From JBCBDX01 sp038529265 (GTDB taxonomy: Bacteria; Pseudomonadota; Alphaproteobacteria; Rhizobiales; Rhizobiaceae): a DNA stretch of 64,000 nucleotides. Of the stretch, positions 44,698 to 53,066 are shown piece after piece (the stretch's first letter is position 1; the number at the start of each line of letters is the position of its first letter). The notes below the pieces were generated by a model, which worked only from the letters and a program-made list of their open reading frames with translations, did not search any database and was not told the DNA's origin. Location: NCBI GenBank assembly GCA_038529265.1, contig JBCBDX010000001.1:248001-312000 (forward strand). Reading direction: 5' to 3'. The translations under genes and the position numbers were made by a program.

Positions 44698-45167
44698 ACA
44701 AACTTCACAGCTTCGATTTCATAGGCGCGGGAACCGCCAGGCGCCTGAACCTCAATGGAGTCACCTGTTTCTTTGCCAATCATCGCGCGTGCAATCGGAG
44801 ATGAGATGGAAATCTTCCCAGACTTTACATCAGCTTCTTGATCTCCAACAATCTGGTAAACCTTTGTTTCCTCGGTATCTTCATCGATCAAAGTCACGGT
44901 TGCGCCAAACTTGACGGTATCGCCGGACATGGCTGTTACATCGATCACCTGTGCCCGGGAAATAAGGCCTTCCAGTTCGGAAACGCGGCCTTCATTGTGC
45001 CCCTGTGCCTCCTTGGCAGCATGATATTCTGCATTTTCTGAAAGATCGCCGTGTGCACGCGCTTCCGCAATGGCTTCGATGATGCGTGGACGCTCATCCT
45101 GCGTGCGCCAGCGAAACTCTTCCTGCAACTGTGCATAGCCGTTGCGTGTCATGGGAACCTTTTCCAT
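44694..45167 (-). CDS. greA: Transcription elongation factor GreA
   Basis: A 157-residue factor that helps stalled RNA polymerase cleave its transcript. The N-terminal coiled coil carries the acidic tip (ENAEYHAAKEAQ near residues 41-52), and the C-terminal FKBP-like domain ends SPIARAMIGKETGDSIEV. The ribosome site AGGTAGGA lies 4 bases before the ATG. It heads the minus-strand series into lpcC and the glycan genes. Confidence 0.96.
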   Translation of the reverse strand: MEKVPMTRNGYAQLQEEFRWRTQDERPRIIEAIAEARAHGDLSENAEYHAAKEAQGHNEGRVSELEGLISRAQVIDVTAMSGDTVKFGATVTLIDEDTEETKVYQIVGDQEADVKSGKISISSPIARAMIGKETGDSIEVQAPGGSRAYEIEAVKFV

Positions 45168-45323
45168 GGTCCTACCTTCTTTTCATTCTTGCGGTGCTTT
45201 GGTGCTTGCACCGATGAAATAAAAACGGTTCCCGACAATCAATTGCACGAGAACCGCAGCAAGTTTGCGACAGATTATGCCAAACGGAACCCTTTGCAAG
45301 AGGCACGGTCGGCCTGATCAAAC

Positions 45324-45347
45324 AAAAAAGGCGATCCGAAGACCGCC
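45324..45347 (-). terminator. Rho-independent terminator downstream of the cold-shock gene
   Basis: On the minus strand a 7 bp stem with one G-T pair (GGCGGTC / GATCGCC) closes a TTCG tetraloop and is followed by six Ts. It lies 25 bp after the cold-shock stop codon. The other strand has only three Ts. Confidence 0.85.
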
Positions 45348-45372
45348 TTTAAAACATCATTTCGGCGGAAAT

Positions 45373-45582
45373 TTAGGCGGCCGAGAGGTTAGCGGCGGCG
45401 AATTTTCCTGACCGTTTATCTTGTTCCAGATCATAGTTCACCTTCTGGCCTTCCGTCAGGCCGGTCATGCCTGAACGTTCAACGGCGGAAATGTGAACGA
45501 AAACATCATTGCCGCCTTCAGCGGGCTCGATGAAGCCAAAACCCTTCGTTGGATTGAACCATTTAACTGTACCTTGTGCCAT
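45373..45582 (-). CDS. Cold-shock protein, CspA family
   Basis: A 69-residue single cold-shock domain that binds single-stranded RNA/DNA. RNP1 is KGFGFIEP near residues 12-19 and RNP2 is VFVHISAV near 28-35. The ATG at 45582 (MAQGTVKWFNPTKGFGF) is the standard start; the longer frame to 45672 covers the leader. It has its own terminator, so it is monocistronic. Confidence 0.95.
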   Translation of the reverse strand: MAQGTVKWFNPTKGFGFIEPAEGGNDVFVHISAVERSGMTGLTEGQKVNYDLEQDKRSGKFAAANLSAA

Positions 45583-45786
45583 GTCGCGTATCCTTTTTAT
45601 CGCGTAAGTGACGTGCACCAAACCGTGGCGCTTCTGATCGATAAAGAGGGTAGAGACGGTCACGTTGCACACCTTCGTCCGGGTGCGCTGATCGATGGGT
45701 CGTTGGGCCTATTGTCGATGCCCTTAAGTAAGAAAAGAAGATCGCTTTCGCAAGAGTCTGAAACGATACTTACTTATTTTATCTAT
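45583..45786 (-). promoter_or_regulatory. Leader and probable promoter region of the cold-shock gene
   Basis: This 204 bp gap has no credible gene. On the minus strand TTGCGA (45748-45753) and TACTTA (45725-45730) are 17 bp apart and could be -35/-10 boxes; transcription from there would give a leader of about 135 bases, as is common for cold-shock mRNAs. AAAGGA before the ATG is the ribosome site. Boxes judged by eye only. Confidence 0.35.
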
Positions 45787-46554
45787 TCATCCAAACAAGC
45801 CCGACATTTTGCCAAGCATCCAGATCGCCATACCAATCATCATGAGGTTCTCAAGCAGTGAAACAAAGCCAAGCGGTACTTTGCTGTCGCCGCCCACGCA
45901 CGCACATTTGAGTTCGCGCTTGTCGATATAGACCGCTTTGAAAACCGACACCGCCCCGATACCGGCGGCAAAAAGCGCTGCAGGCGCCGATATCCAAGTA
46001 AGCACGCCCGCAAACATCATAAGTCCAGCGCCTGTCTCGATGAATGGATATACATAACCGTAGCGCACCCAGCGCTGCGCGAGCAGGTCGTAGTTCAGAA
46101 ACATCGTTGCAAACCTGTCGATGTCTTTGAGCTTTTGCAGGCCAAGCAGCACCATTGATATGGAAATGAACCAAGGCAGCGTTTGCCAGGCCACTGGTTC
46201 GCCCAAAACCAGCCAAGTTACGGCAATCGCCAGCAAGGCAGCGACCGAAAACAACGCAATAACCGGTTGGTAGGTGGTTTGATCAGCCGACTTTGGCTTC
46301 GCACCAAAGAAGACCGATAAATCGTCAAACCCGCCAATTCGCGTGCCATTAATGAAAGCTTGCGGTGTCGTTTTTACACCTTGCTCTTGTTTGAAAGCAT
46401 CGATCTCTTTGCGCGATGTTAGATGATGATCTTCGACCGAGTAACCCTTGCGCTCCAAGAGTGCCTTTGCCTTCAAGCCATGAGGACACATGTGGTCTGC
46501 CATCACCATCCGATAGAGGGTCGCCTTTTTGGGCTCGTTTAAAGTCTGTAACAT
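45787..46554 (-). CDS. Glutaredoxin-MauE/DoxX-type membrane fusion protein
   Basis: A 255-residue protein. Residues 1-85 form a glutaredoxin-like domain: YRMVMADHMCPHGLKAKALL, with Cys23 in a monothiol-like CPHG instead of CPYC, and TTPQAFINGTRIGGFDDL near 62-79. Residues 95-250 hold four or more hydrophobic helices of the MauE/DoxX-like type; a CACVGG motif near 217-222 lies between the last two, offering two further redox cysteines. The two halves probably pass electrons across or along the inner membrane. A CueR-type promoter lies upstream and a CueR-like gene is divergent, so copper or silver stress should induce it. Confidence 0.82.
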   Translation of the reverse strand: MLQTLNEPKKATLYRMVMADHMCPHGLKAKALLERKGYSVEDHHLTSRKEIDAFKQEQGVKTTPQAFINGTRIGGFDDLSVFFGAKPKSADQTTYQPVIALFSVAALLAIAVTWLVLGEPVAWQTLPWFISISMVLLGLQKLKDIDRFATMFLNYDLLAQRWVRYGYVYPFIETGAGLMMFAGVLTWISAPAALFAAGIGAVSVFKAVYIDKRELKCACVGGDSKVPLGFVSLLENLMMIGMAIWMLGKMSGLFG

Positions 46555-46603
46555 TGCGCTTTTCCGACCACCGCTTCCTGGGACTTGAACCGTTTCTGAT
46601 CAG

Positions 46604-46634
46604 AACCTAATCTTTCCAGTAACTGGAAGGTCAA
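46604..46634 (-). promoter_or_regulatory. CueR/MerR-type operator-promoter for the glutaredoxin-MauE gene
   Basis: On the minus strand: -35 TTGACC (46629-46634), a 19 bp spacer, then -10 TAGGTT (46604-46609). The long spacer contains the dyad CCTTCCAGT/ACTGGAAAG, almost the same as the E. coli copA operator bound by CueR. The expected transcript start is about 43 bases upstream of the ATG at 46554. The region also covers the leader of the divergent regulator gene. Confidence 0.85.
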
Positions 46635-46644
46635 GAGCTGAAAC

Positions 46645-47028
46645 ATGAACATATCCGAAGTATCAAATCGTGCTCAGTTGCCCACAAAGACGGTGCGCTA
46701 TTACGCTGACATCGATTTGGTTGCCCCACTTGGGCGATCAGAAGCCGGCTATCGAACCTATAGCGACATTGAACTGAGAAAACTGGTCTTTGTCCGTCGA
46801 GCCCGCGAATCGGGTTTTTCAATTGAAGAGTGCCGAGAACTTTTGGGACTTTACGAAAACGCAGACCGCAATAGTGCTGACGTGAAAGCAATCGCTGCGA
46901 GGAAGTTGGAAGAGATCGAAGCGAAGCAACGCGAGCTACAAATGCTACATGATGAGCTTTACTATGTAGTTCACACCTGCAACGGCGATGATCGTCCCAA
47001 CTGTCCGATCATCGATTATCTCAGCTAG
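46645..47028 (+). CDS. CueR/HmrR-type copper-responsive MerR regulator
   Basis: A 127-residue MerR-family activator. N-terminal helix-turn-helix (NISEVSNRAQLPTKTVRYYA, residues 2-21), a dimer helix, and the metal loop HTCNGDDRPNCPIID near residues 110-124, with the two Cys eight apart, as in CueR and HmrR that bind Cu(I), Ag(I) or Au(I). It is divergent from the glutaredoxin-MauE gene, and its likely operator lies between them. Its stop is one base from the convergent carB stop. Confidence 0.92.
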   Translation: MNISEVSNRAQLPTKTVRYYADIDLVAPLGRSEAGYRTYSDIELRKLVFVRRARESGFSIEECRELLGLYENADRNSADVKAIAARKLEEIEAKQRELQMLHDELYYVVHTCNGDDRPNCPIIDYLS

Positions 47029-47029
47029 T

Positions 47030-50000
47030 TCAAGCAAAGTAGCTCTGCAAAGGCTTCACCTCCAGCTTGCCGTGCGCCAGAGCCTCTATGGCCTGACCAG
47101 CGGCAACTGCGCCTGCAACAGTGGTGAAATATGGGAGTTTTTGCTCCAGCGCCGCACGACGGATCGACTTGGAGTCAGAAATTGCCTTGCTGCCAGATGT
47201 GGTGTTGATGACGATCTGGACCTCGCGGTTGCGGATCGCATCTTCAACATGAGGCCGGCCTTCCAAAACCTTGTTGATCCGCACAGCATCGACCCCATTG
47301 TCCTTCAGGAACGTTTGAGTGCCGCCTGTTGCCATGACACGGAAACCCAGTTCGGAAAACCGTTTGGCTGTCTCCAAAACCGCAGCCTTGTCTTCATCTT
47401 TGACGGAGATGAACACGGTGCCAGACTTTGGTAGTTCGCTTCCCGCACCCATCTGTGCCTTGGCAAACGCCATGGCATAGTCAGTGTCGAGGCCCATAAC
47501 TTCTCCGGTCGAGCGCATCTCAGGTCCCAGCAGCGTGTCCACCCCTGGGAACTTGGAAAATGGAAAAACGGCTTCCTTGATCGCGATATGTTTGAGCGAA
47601 GCCGTATCAACCGGCTCGCCATAGTGACCCACAGCACCGTCAAGGCCTTCACCTGCCATGATCCGCGCAGCGATCTTCGCAATTGGCAAGCCGACAGTCT
47701 TGGCCACAAAAGGCACGGTTCGTGATGCGCGTGGGTTCACTTCAAGAATGAAGATTTCGCCGTCTTTTATGGCATACTGGACATTCATCAGGCCGCCGAC
47801 ATTCAATGCTTTGGCCAGTTGTACCGTTTGCGCTTTCAGTTCAGCGACGATGTCATCGCTAAGCGAGTGCACGGGTAGCGAACAGGCGCTGTCGCCGGAG
47901 TGAATACCGGCTTCCTCGATATGCTCCATCACGCCACAGACGTAGACATCTTCGCCATCGCAAAGACAGTCGACATCCACCTCGGCCGCACCGGACAAAT
48001 AGGTGTCAAACAAGAGCGGATTGGTACCGAGCAGCGTGTTGATCTGCCCGGTTTTGTCATTGGGATACCGCGCCTTTATGTCTTCGGGGATCAGCTCCGG
48101 CACCGTCGACAAAAGGTAACTGTCCAGCGCTTTGTCATCGCGAACAATTTGCATCGCCCGGCCACCCAGAACATAGGATGGGCGGACAACCAGCGGGAAA
48201 CCAAGATCATGCGCAACCAGCCGCGCCTGCTCAACTGAATGGGCAATGCCGTTTTTCGGCTGCGTCAAATCCAGCTTGATCAGGAGCTTTTGGAAACGGT
48301 CGCGATCTTCCGCAAGATCAATTGCGTCAGGTGAAGTACCCAAAATTGGAATGCCGGCCTCCTGCAGCGCCTCGGCCAGCTTGAGTGGTGTCTGGCCACC
48401 GAATTGAACGATGACGCCAACAAGCTCACCCCTGGCTTGCTCGACGGCCAGGATTTCCAGCACATCTTCCGCCGTCAGTGGTTCAAAATAAAGCCGATCG
48501 GACGTGTCATAGTCGGTGGAGACCGTTTCGGGGTTACAATTGATCATAATGGCTTCAAAGCCCGCATCGCGCAGCGCAAAGGCCGCGTGACAACAGCAAT
48601 AGTCAAACTCAATGCCTTGGCCGATGCGGTTAGGGCCACCACCGAGGATCACGATTTTCTTGCGGTCGGACACTTCCGCCTCGGACCGCAGCACGCCATC
48701 AAACGGCACCTCATAGGTGGAGTACATATAGGCTGTTGGCGATGCGAACTCTGCTGCGCATGTATCAATCCGTTTGTAGACGGGAACGATATCCAGCGCA
48801 TGGCGTGCCACCCGTACCTCGTCCACGTCCTTGCCTGTCAAACTGGCCAATCGTTGGTCGGAAAAGCCTGCCGCTTTGAGCATGCGCATATTGTCGGCAT
48901 CAGCCGGTAAGCCGTGCGCGCGAACGCGGTCTTCCAACGCGATGATCTCGGACATGCGTTCCAGAAACCACATATCAATCTTGCAGCCCGCGTGGATTTG
49001 CTCATTGGTGAAACCAAGCCGCATGGCCTGCGCCACCATGCGAAGGCGATCAGGCGTTGGTGTGCCAATTGCGGCCTTGATGGCGTTTTCATCATCGCCT
49101 TCGCCAAGGCCCGGAATTTCGATTTCATCCAAACCGGTGAGGCCGGTCTCCAAGCCACGCAAGGCCTTTTGCAACGATTCAGCAAACGTCCGACCAATCG
49201 CCATCACCTCGCCGACAGACTTCATGGCCGTTGTCAGATAGGGTTCCGCGCCGGGGAACTTTTCAAATGCAAAGCGCGGGATTTTCGTGACCACATAATC
49301 GATACTGGGCTCGAACGATGCGGGTGTCGCGCCGCCGGTAATGTCATTCTCCAGCTCATCAAGCGTGTAGCCACAAGCGAGTTTCGCCGCGACTTTCGCA
49401 ATCGGAAAGCCGGTCGCTTTCGAGGCCAGCGCGGAAGAGCGCGAGACACGCGGGTTCATCTCGATGACGACCAAACGCCCGTCTGCCGGATTGACCGCGA
49501 ACTGGACATTCGAGCCGCCCGTTTCAACGCCAATCTCACGCAGCACCGCAATCGAAGCATTGCGCATGATCTGATATTCTTTATCCGTCAGCGTCAGGGC
49601 AGGGGCGACGGTTATGGAATCGCCCGTGTGAACGCCCATCGGATCGACATTTTCGATCGAGCAGATGATGATGCAATTGTCCGCCTTGTCGCGCACAACT
49701 TCCATCTCATATTCTTTCCAGCCGACGACGCTCTCATCGATCAGAACTTCGGTTGTTGGCGAAGCATCAAGGCCGCGCTCGACAATCGCCATAAACTCTG
49801 ACGCATTGTAGGCGATGCCACCGCCCGTACCGCCAAGCGTGAATGAGGGGCGGATCACGGCGGGCACACCGATTTCATCGAGCGCAATCGCCGCTTGGGC
49901 CATGGCGTGACGCATATAACGCTGTTTGCGATCCGATGTGCCGTCGCGCCATTCCTGCTCCAGGACTTCGAGCGCCTCATCAAGCGCGTCACCGCTTTGT

Positions 50001-50533
50001 GTTTCCAGAAGCTTTTGGCGGCGCGCTTCATGCGCCTTGCGGTCAGCGTCTTTGATGTCGGAAGCGTTGACCAGCATGGAGCGCGGGCTTTCAAGGCCGA
50101 TCCGGTCCATTGCCTCGCGGAACAATTTGCGGTCTTCGGCCTTGTCGATGGCTTCCGGTGTCGCGCCGATCATCTCGACATCCAGCTTGTCGAGCACGCC
50201 CATTGCTTTCAAGGAAAGAGCCGTGTTGAGCGCTGTCTGGCCGCCCATGGTCGGCAGCACGACGAGCTTTTCATCAGGCCGCTCGGCGCGTTCTTTTTCG
50301 ATGATTTTGGCGACAACTTCCGGTGTGATGGGTTCAATGTAAGTCGCGTCCGCCAACTCCGGGTCGGTCATAATCGTCGCCGGGTTGGAATTCACCAGAA
50401 CGATCCGGTAGCCCTCATCTTTAAGCGCCTTACAGGCCTGTGTGCCGGAATAATCAAACTCGCAGGCTTGTCCGATAATAATCGGCCCCGCGCCGATGAT
50501 CAGGACGGTGTCGATATCTGTACGTTTGGGCAT
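47030..50533 (-). CDS. carB: Carbamoyl-phosphate synthase large subunit
   Basis: Makes carbamoyl phosphate from bicarbonate, ammonia (from CarA) and two ATP, feeding arginine and pyrimidine synthesis. Two homologous ATP-grasp halves are visible: IGAGPIIIGQACEFDYSGTQ near residues 12-31 and LGGGPNRIGQGIEFDYCCCH near 637-656, with RPSYVLGGRAM near 787. The C-terminal MGS-like allosteric domain starts near 1030. It has 1167 residues, longer than E. coli (1073) because of inserts in the first half (after residue 165), as in other alphaproteobacteria. carA is 2.5 kb away on the same strand. Confidence 0.97.
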   Translation of the reverse strand: MPKRTDIDTVLIIGAGPIIIGQACEFDYSGTQACKALKDEGYRIVLVNSNPATIMTDPELADATYIEPITPEVVAKIIEKERAERPDEKLVVLPTMGGQTALNTALSLKAMGVLDKLDVEMIGATPEAIDKAEDRKLFREAMDRIGLESPRSMLVNASDIKDADRKAHEARRQKLLETQSGDALDEALEVLEQEWRDGTSDRKQRYMRHAMAQAAIALDEIGVPAVIRPSFTLGGTGGGIAYNASEFMAIVERGLDASPTTEVLIDESVVGWKEYEMEVVRDKADNCIIICSIENVDPMGVHTGDSITVAPALTLTDKEYQIMRNASIAVLREIGVETGGSNVQFAVNPADGRLVVIEMNPRVSRSSALASKATGFPIAKVAAKLACGYTLDELENDITGGATPASFEPSIDYVVTKIPRFAFEKFPGAEPYLTTAMKSVGEVMAIGRTFAESLQKALRGLETGLTGLDEIEIPGLGEGDDENAIKAAIGTPTPDRLRMVAQAMRLGFTNEQIHAGCKIDMWFLERMSEIIALEDRVRAHGLPADADNMRMLKAAGFSDQRLASLTGKDVDEVRVARHALDIVPVYKRIDTCAAEFASPTAYMYSTYEVPFDGVLRSEAEVSDRKKIVILGGGPNRIGQGIEFDYCCCHAAFALRDAGFEAIMINCNPETVSTDYDTSDRLYFEPLTAEDVLEILAVEQARGELVGVIVQFGGQTPLKLAEALQEAGIPILGTSPDAIDLAEDRDRFQKLLIKLDLTQPKNGIAHSVEQARLVAHDLGFPLVVRPSYVLGGRAMQIVRDDKALDSYLLSTVPELIPEDIKARYPNDKTGQINTLLGTNPLLFDTYLSGAAEVDVDCLCDGEDVYVCGVMEHIEEAGIHSGDSACSLPVHSLSDDIVAELKAQTVQLAKALNVGGLMNVQYAIKDGEIFILEVNPRASRTVPFVAKTVGLPIAKIAARIMAGEGLDGAVGHYGEPVDTASLKHIAIKEAVFPFSKFPGVDTLLGPEMRSTGEVMGLDTDYAMAFAKAQMGAGSELPKSGTVFISVKDEDKAAVLETAKRFSELGFRVMATGGTQTFLKDNGVDAVRINKVLEGRPHVEDAIRNREVQIVINTTSGSKAISDSKSIRRAALEQKLPYFTTVAGAVAAGQAIEALAHGKLEVKPLQSYFA

Positions 50534-50763
50534 GGGCGCGGCTTCTGTTTTCTTTGCACGAAAAGGCCGGAAGGAAGGGTCCCGCCGGCTGATCGCACAT
50601 GACTTGTCTGGCTAAGCGCCCGCTATAGCGAAGCTGCGCGAGAATGTAACCCCGTGAGTTGTGGAAAAGAGGGGTTAGTAGCTAGCCACTTTTCGAATAA
50701 AGGTCGCTAGGGAGGGGTAATTTGAAACTGCCAACGATGGGCAGTAGTTATGCGGGGTGTAAT
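50534..50763. other. Intergenic region upstream of carB
   Basis: This 230 bp gap must hold the carB promoter on the minus strand and the 3' end region of the PilZ gene. I saw no credible small gene, terminator or riboswitch in it. Confidence 0.4.
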
Positions 50764-51240
50764 TCACTTCCCCAGCTTGCCAAAAGCCTGGCGTCTTGGT
50801 CTTGCAACGGGTCTAAATGGTTGGGGGTCGGGAGGTTGTTGGGTTTGTGTTGCTTGCGGCTGACGTGAGACAATTTTGTTTTCATCAACCCGGTACGCAG
50901 AAAGCACCTGATCGCGCTTGTGCTTCTTTGAAATCCGGGCAGGGCCGGTGAATTCCACGCCGACAAAATTCGCGCGCGACCAGACGATTTTACAAGGCCG
51001 AATGGTACCATCCACCGGAACCGTCAGCTCAAATGCGCTGGGCAAGGTGCCGACATCCTTGAACTCAAGCTTGGCGCCGCTTTCGCTCATGTCGCGAACA
51101 ATGCATTCCACCACTGCGTGGAGTTCAGTCCATCCGGCGAAACCCTGCTTTAAGGTACGAAGCCGCGGCTCTCGTGCCGCTTGTTCGTCCTGTTCGTCCG
51201 GAATGATGCGCTCTGCCATCATGCGCTGCTGCCCCGTCAT
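50764..51240 (-). CDS. PilZ-domain protein
   Basis: A 158-residue protein with a PilZ-like domain: RLRTLKQGFAGW near residues 26-37, DMSESGAKLEF near 50-60 (the D/NxSxxG motif) and CKIVWSRANFVGVEF near 83-97. PilZ domains usually bind cyclic di-GMP through RxxxR plus D/NxSxxG; here the Arg part is REPRLR, not a clean RxxxR, so binding is uncertain. The C-terminal 45 residues are Pro/Gln/Arg-rich and probably unstructured. I start at the ATG at 51240; the two following Met codons are alternatives. Confidence 0.8.
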   Translation of the reverse strand: MTGQQRMMAERIIPDEQDEQAAREPRLRTLKQGFAGWTELHAVVECIVRDMSESGAKLEFKDVGTLPSAFELTVPVDGTIRPCKIVWSRANFVGVEFTGPARISKKHKRDQVLSAYRVDENKIVSRQPQATQTQQPPDPQPFRPVARPRRQAFGKLGK

Positions 51241-51426
51241 GTTTGCCCGCAATGATTGTACCTGAAATGGGGAATACAATCATGAAGAATGGCAGTTAAT
51301 AGCGGCTAATATAATTACTAAACTTTTGGTTGTAGCGAGGATGTAAGGGTGCCTATGCCAAGAATGCGCTTGAAGTGAATGAATCGTTGGGCGAATATTT
51401 TCTCGTCCAAGATGGGGGAGGTTGCC

Positions 51427-52389
51427 ATGCGCCTTGAGGGCAGAAGACGCTCGACAAATATTCAGGATCTGCGTGGGTCATCTTCGCGAGGGCGATCCAG
51501 AACGGGGTTCGGCCTGCCGAGCGGCCAGCGCCGCGTTCGCATTCCCTCTTCGCGTCGTTCACCAGTTCGCTCCTCCGGCGGTGGCATTGGTAGCATTGTT
51601 TTGCTGGTCGTTATCTTCTTTGCTCTGCGCTCTTGCGGTATCGATCCTCTCCAAATTCTGGCTGGTGGCGGCGTACCAGGTGGCTCGGCGTTCGATCAGC
51701 TGGTGCCGCAAACGCAAACCAGTCGTGCGCCAACGCCAAGCGTCACCCGCAATGACGAGCAGACCGTCTTCATCTCGCGCGTATTGGCCGAAACTGAAGA
51801 TGTCTGGAATGGCGTTTTTCAGGCTGAAGGTGGGAACTACCCCGAGCCGACCTTGGTACTTTTCGAACGGCAGGTGGCGTCTGCGTGTGGGCGTGCCAGT
51901 TCCTCGTCTGGGCCTTTCTACTGTCCGGCTGATCGAAAAATTTACATTGACCTGAACTTTTTTGATCAACTGGCCGACCGCTTCAATGCATCAGGCGATT
52001 TTGCCCAAGCTTACGTGGTGGCGCATGAAGTAGGCCACCACATCCAGAACATCATAGGAGTGCTGCCGCGCTTCAATCAAATGCGACGTCAGATGAGCCA
52101 AGCTGAGCAGAATGCCATGTCGGTTAGGGTGGAACTGCAGGCTGACTGCTTCGCGGGTATCTGGGGCCACTTTACAGAGCAGAAGGGTCTATTGGAACGC
52201 GGTGACTTGGAGGAAGCATTGAACGCCGCTGCGCAGATTGGTGATGATGCGATTCAGATGCGCACCCGCGGCTTTATTGTGCCGGAAAGCTTCTCGCACG
52301 GTACCTCTGAACAGCGTCACGATTGGTTTCTGCGTGGGTTTGAGACCGGCCGTTTTGCCGCTTGCGATACATTCAATAATCCGGTTTGA
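51427..52389 (+). CDS. YpfJ-type putative neutral zinc metallopeptidase
   Basis: A 320-residue membrane-anchored protein: an Arg/Ser-rich N-terminus, one helix (GGIGSIVLLVVIFFALRSCGI, near residues 51-71), then the peptidase domain with VVAHEVGHHIQNIIG near 197-211 (HExxH) and the third-ligand region ELQADCFAGIWGH near 235-247. A pair of Cys residues (ACGR, FYCP) near 152 and 163 may form a disulfide outside the membrane. The substrate is unknown. The start ATG at 51427 has GGGGGAGG upstream; an extension to 51379 is not supported. Confidence 0.88.
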   Translation: MRLEGRRRSTNIQDLRGSSSRGRSRTGFGLPSGQRRVRIPSSRRSPVRSSGGGIGSIVLLVVIFFALRSCGIDPLQILAGGGVPGGSAFDQLVPQTQTSRAPTPSVTRNDEQTVFISRVLAETEDVWNGVFQAEGGNYPEPTLVLFERQVASACGRASSSSGPFYCPADRKIYIDLNFFDQLADRFNASGDFAQAYVVAHEVGHHIQNIIGVLPRFNQMRRQMSQAEQNAMSVRVELQADCFAGIWGHFTEQKGLLERGDLEEALNAAAQIGDDAIQMRTRGFIVPESFSHGTSEQRHDWFLRGFETGRFAACDTFNNPV

Positions 52390-53066
52390 GCGACAAGATA
52401 GAAAAGCCCAAAGAAGCCGACCTCTACCCACCGATCAAGGCGCTTCTTGAGTCGCAGGGCTATGAGGTGAAGGCCGAAGTGGCATCTGCTGATGTGGTGG
52501 CAAAACGCGGCGATGAACCACCGATTGTTGTAGAGATGAAAACCGGTTTCTCACTGGCGCTTTTTCATCAGGCAGTGGAACGATTGGGTGTCGTCGATCA
52601 GGTCTATGTTGCCGTACCTCGCGGAACTGGTGCAGGCTTTTGGAAAGCGCTGAAAGCCAACACTCGGCTTTGCCGCCGTCTCGGTTTGGGCATGATCACA
52701 GTGCGTCTAAAAGATGGTTTTTCAGAAGTTCACTGCGATCCAACCCCTTACGCGCCACGCAAGAACAAACGTAAATCGCAGGCACTTCTGCGTGAGTTTC
52801 AAAAACGAAAGGGCGACCCAAATGTTGGCGGCGTGACCAGGACAACTATCGTCACAGCGTACCGGCAGGATGCGCAAAAGATCGCGGACTATTTGAAAGA
52901 GAACGGCCCCACTAAAGCCTCAACTGTCGCCAAAGAAACTGGCGTCGACCGCGCCCGGGTGATCATGGCAGACAATCACTATGGTTGGTTTGAGAAGGTC
53001 GAGCGAGGCGTTTATGGCGTCGGTACTAGCCCTTCGTCTCAGCAATCAAATCGAAAAACCGCTTGA
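52386..53066 (+). CDS. DUF2161 PD-(D/E)xK-like nuclease-fold protein with C-terminal winged helix
   Basis: A 226-residue protein. The N-terminal half has the PD-(D/E)xK pattern: ASADVVAKRGDEPPIVVEMK near residues 29-48, with Asp and E-x-K. The C-terminal part (KIADYLKENGPTKASTVAKE near 161-180, then ending VERGVYGVG) looks like a winged helix-turn-helix. DUF2161 proteins are predicted DNA-acting enzymes without a proven role. The TTG start overlaps the stop of the peptidase gene (TTGA). Its last 41 bp overlap the end of carA on the other strand. Confidence 0.78.
   Translation: MSDKIEKPKEADLYPPIKALLESQGYEVKAEVASADVVAKRGDEPPIVVEMKTGFSLALFHQAVERLGVVDQVYVAVPRGTGAGFWKALKANTRLCRRLGLGMITVRLKDGFSEVHCDPTPYAPRKNKRKSQALLREFQKRKGDPNVGGVTRTTIVTAYRQDAQKIADYLKENGPTKASTVAKETGVDRARVIMADNHYGWFEKVERGVYGVGTSPSSQQSNRKTA

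Noticed and set aside
45168..45323. Possible small gene upstream of greA
   Set aside because: Only weak short frames without ribosome sites; the region holds the greA promoter and the end of the cold-shock transcript.
48914..49801. 295-codon frame on the plus strand inside carB
   Set aside because: It is the mirror of a conserved part of carB, with a composition rich in Arg and His as expected for an antisense shadow.
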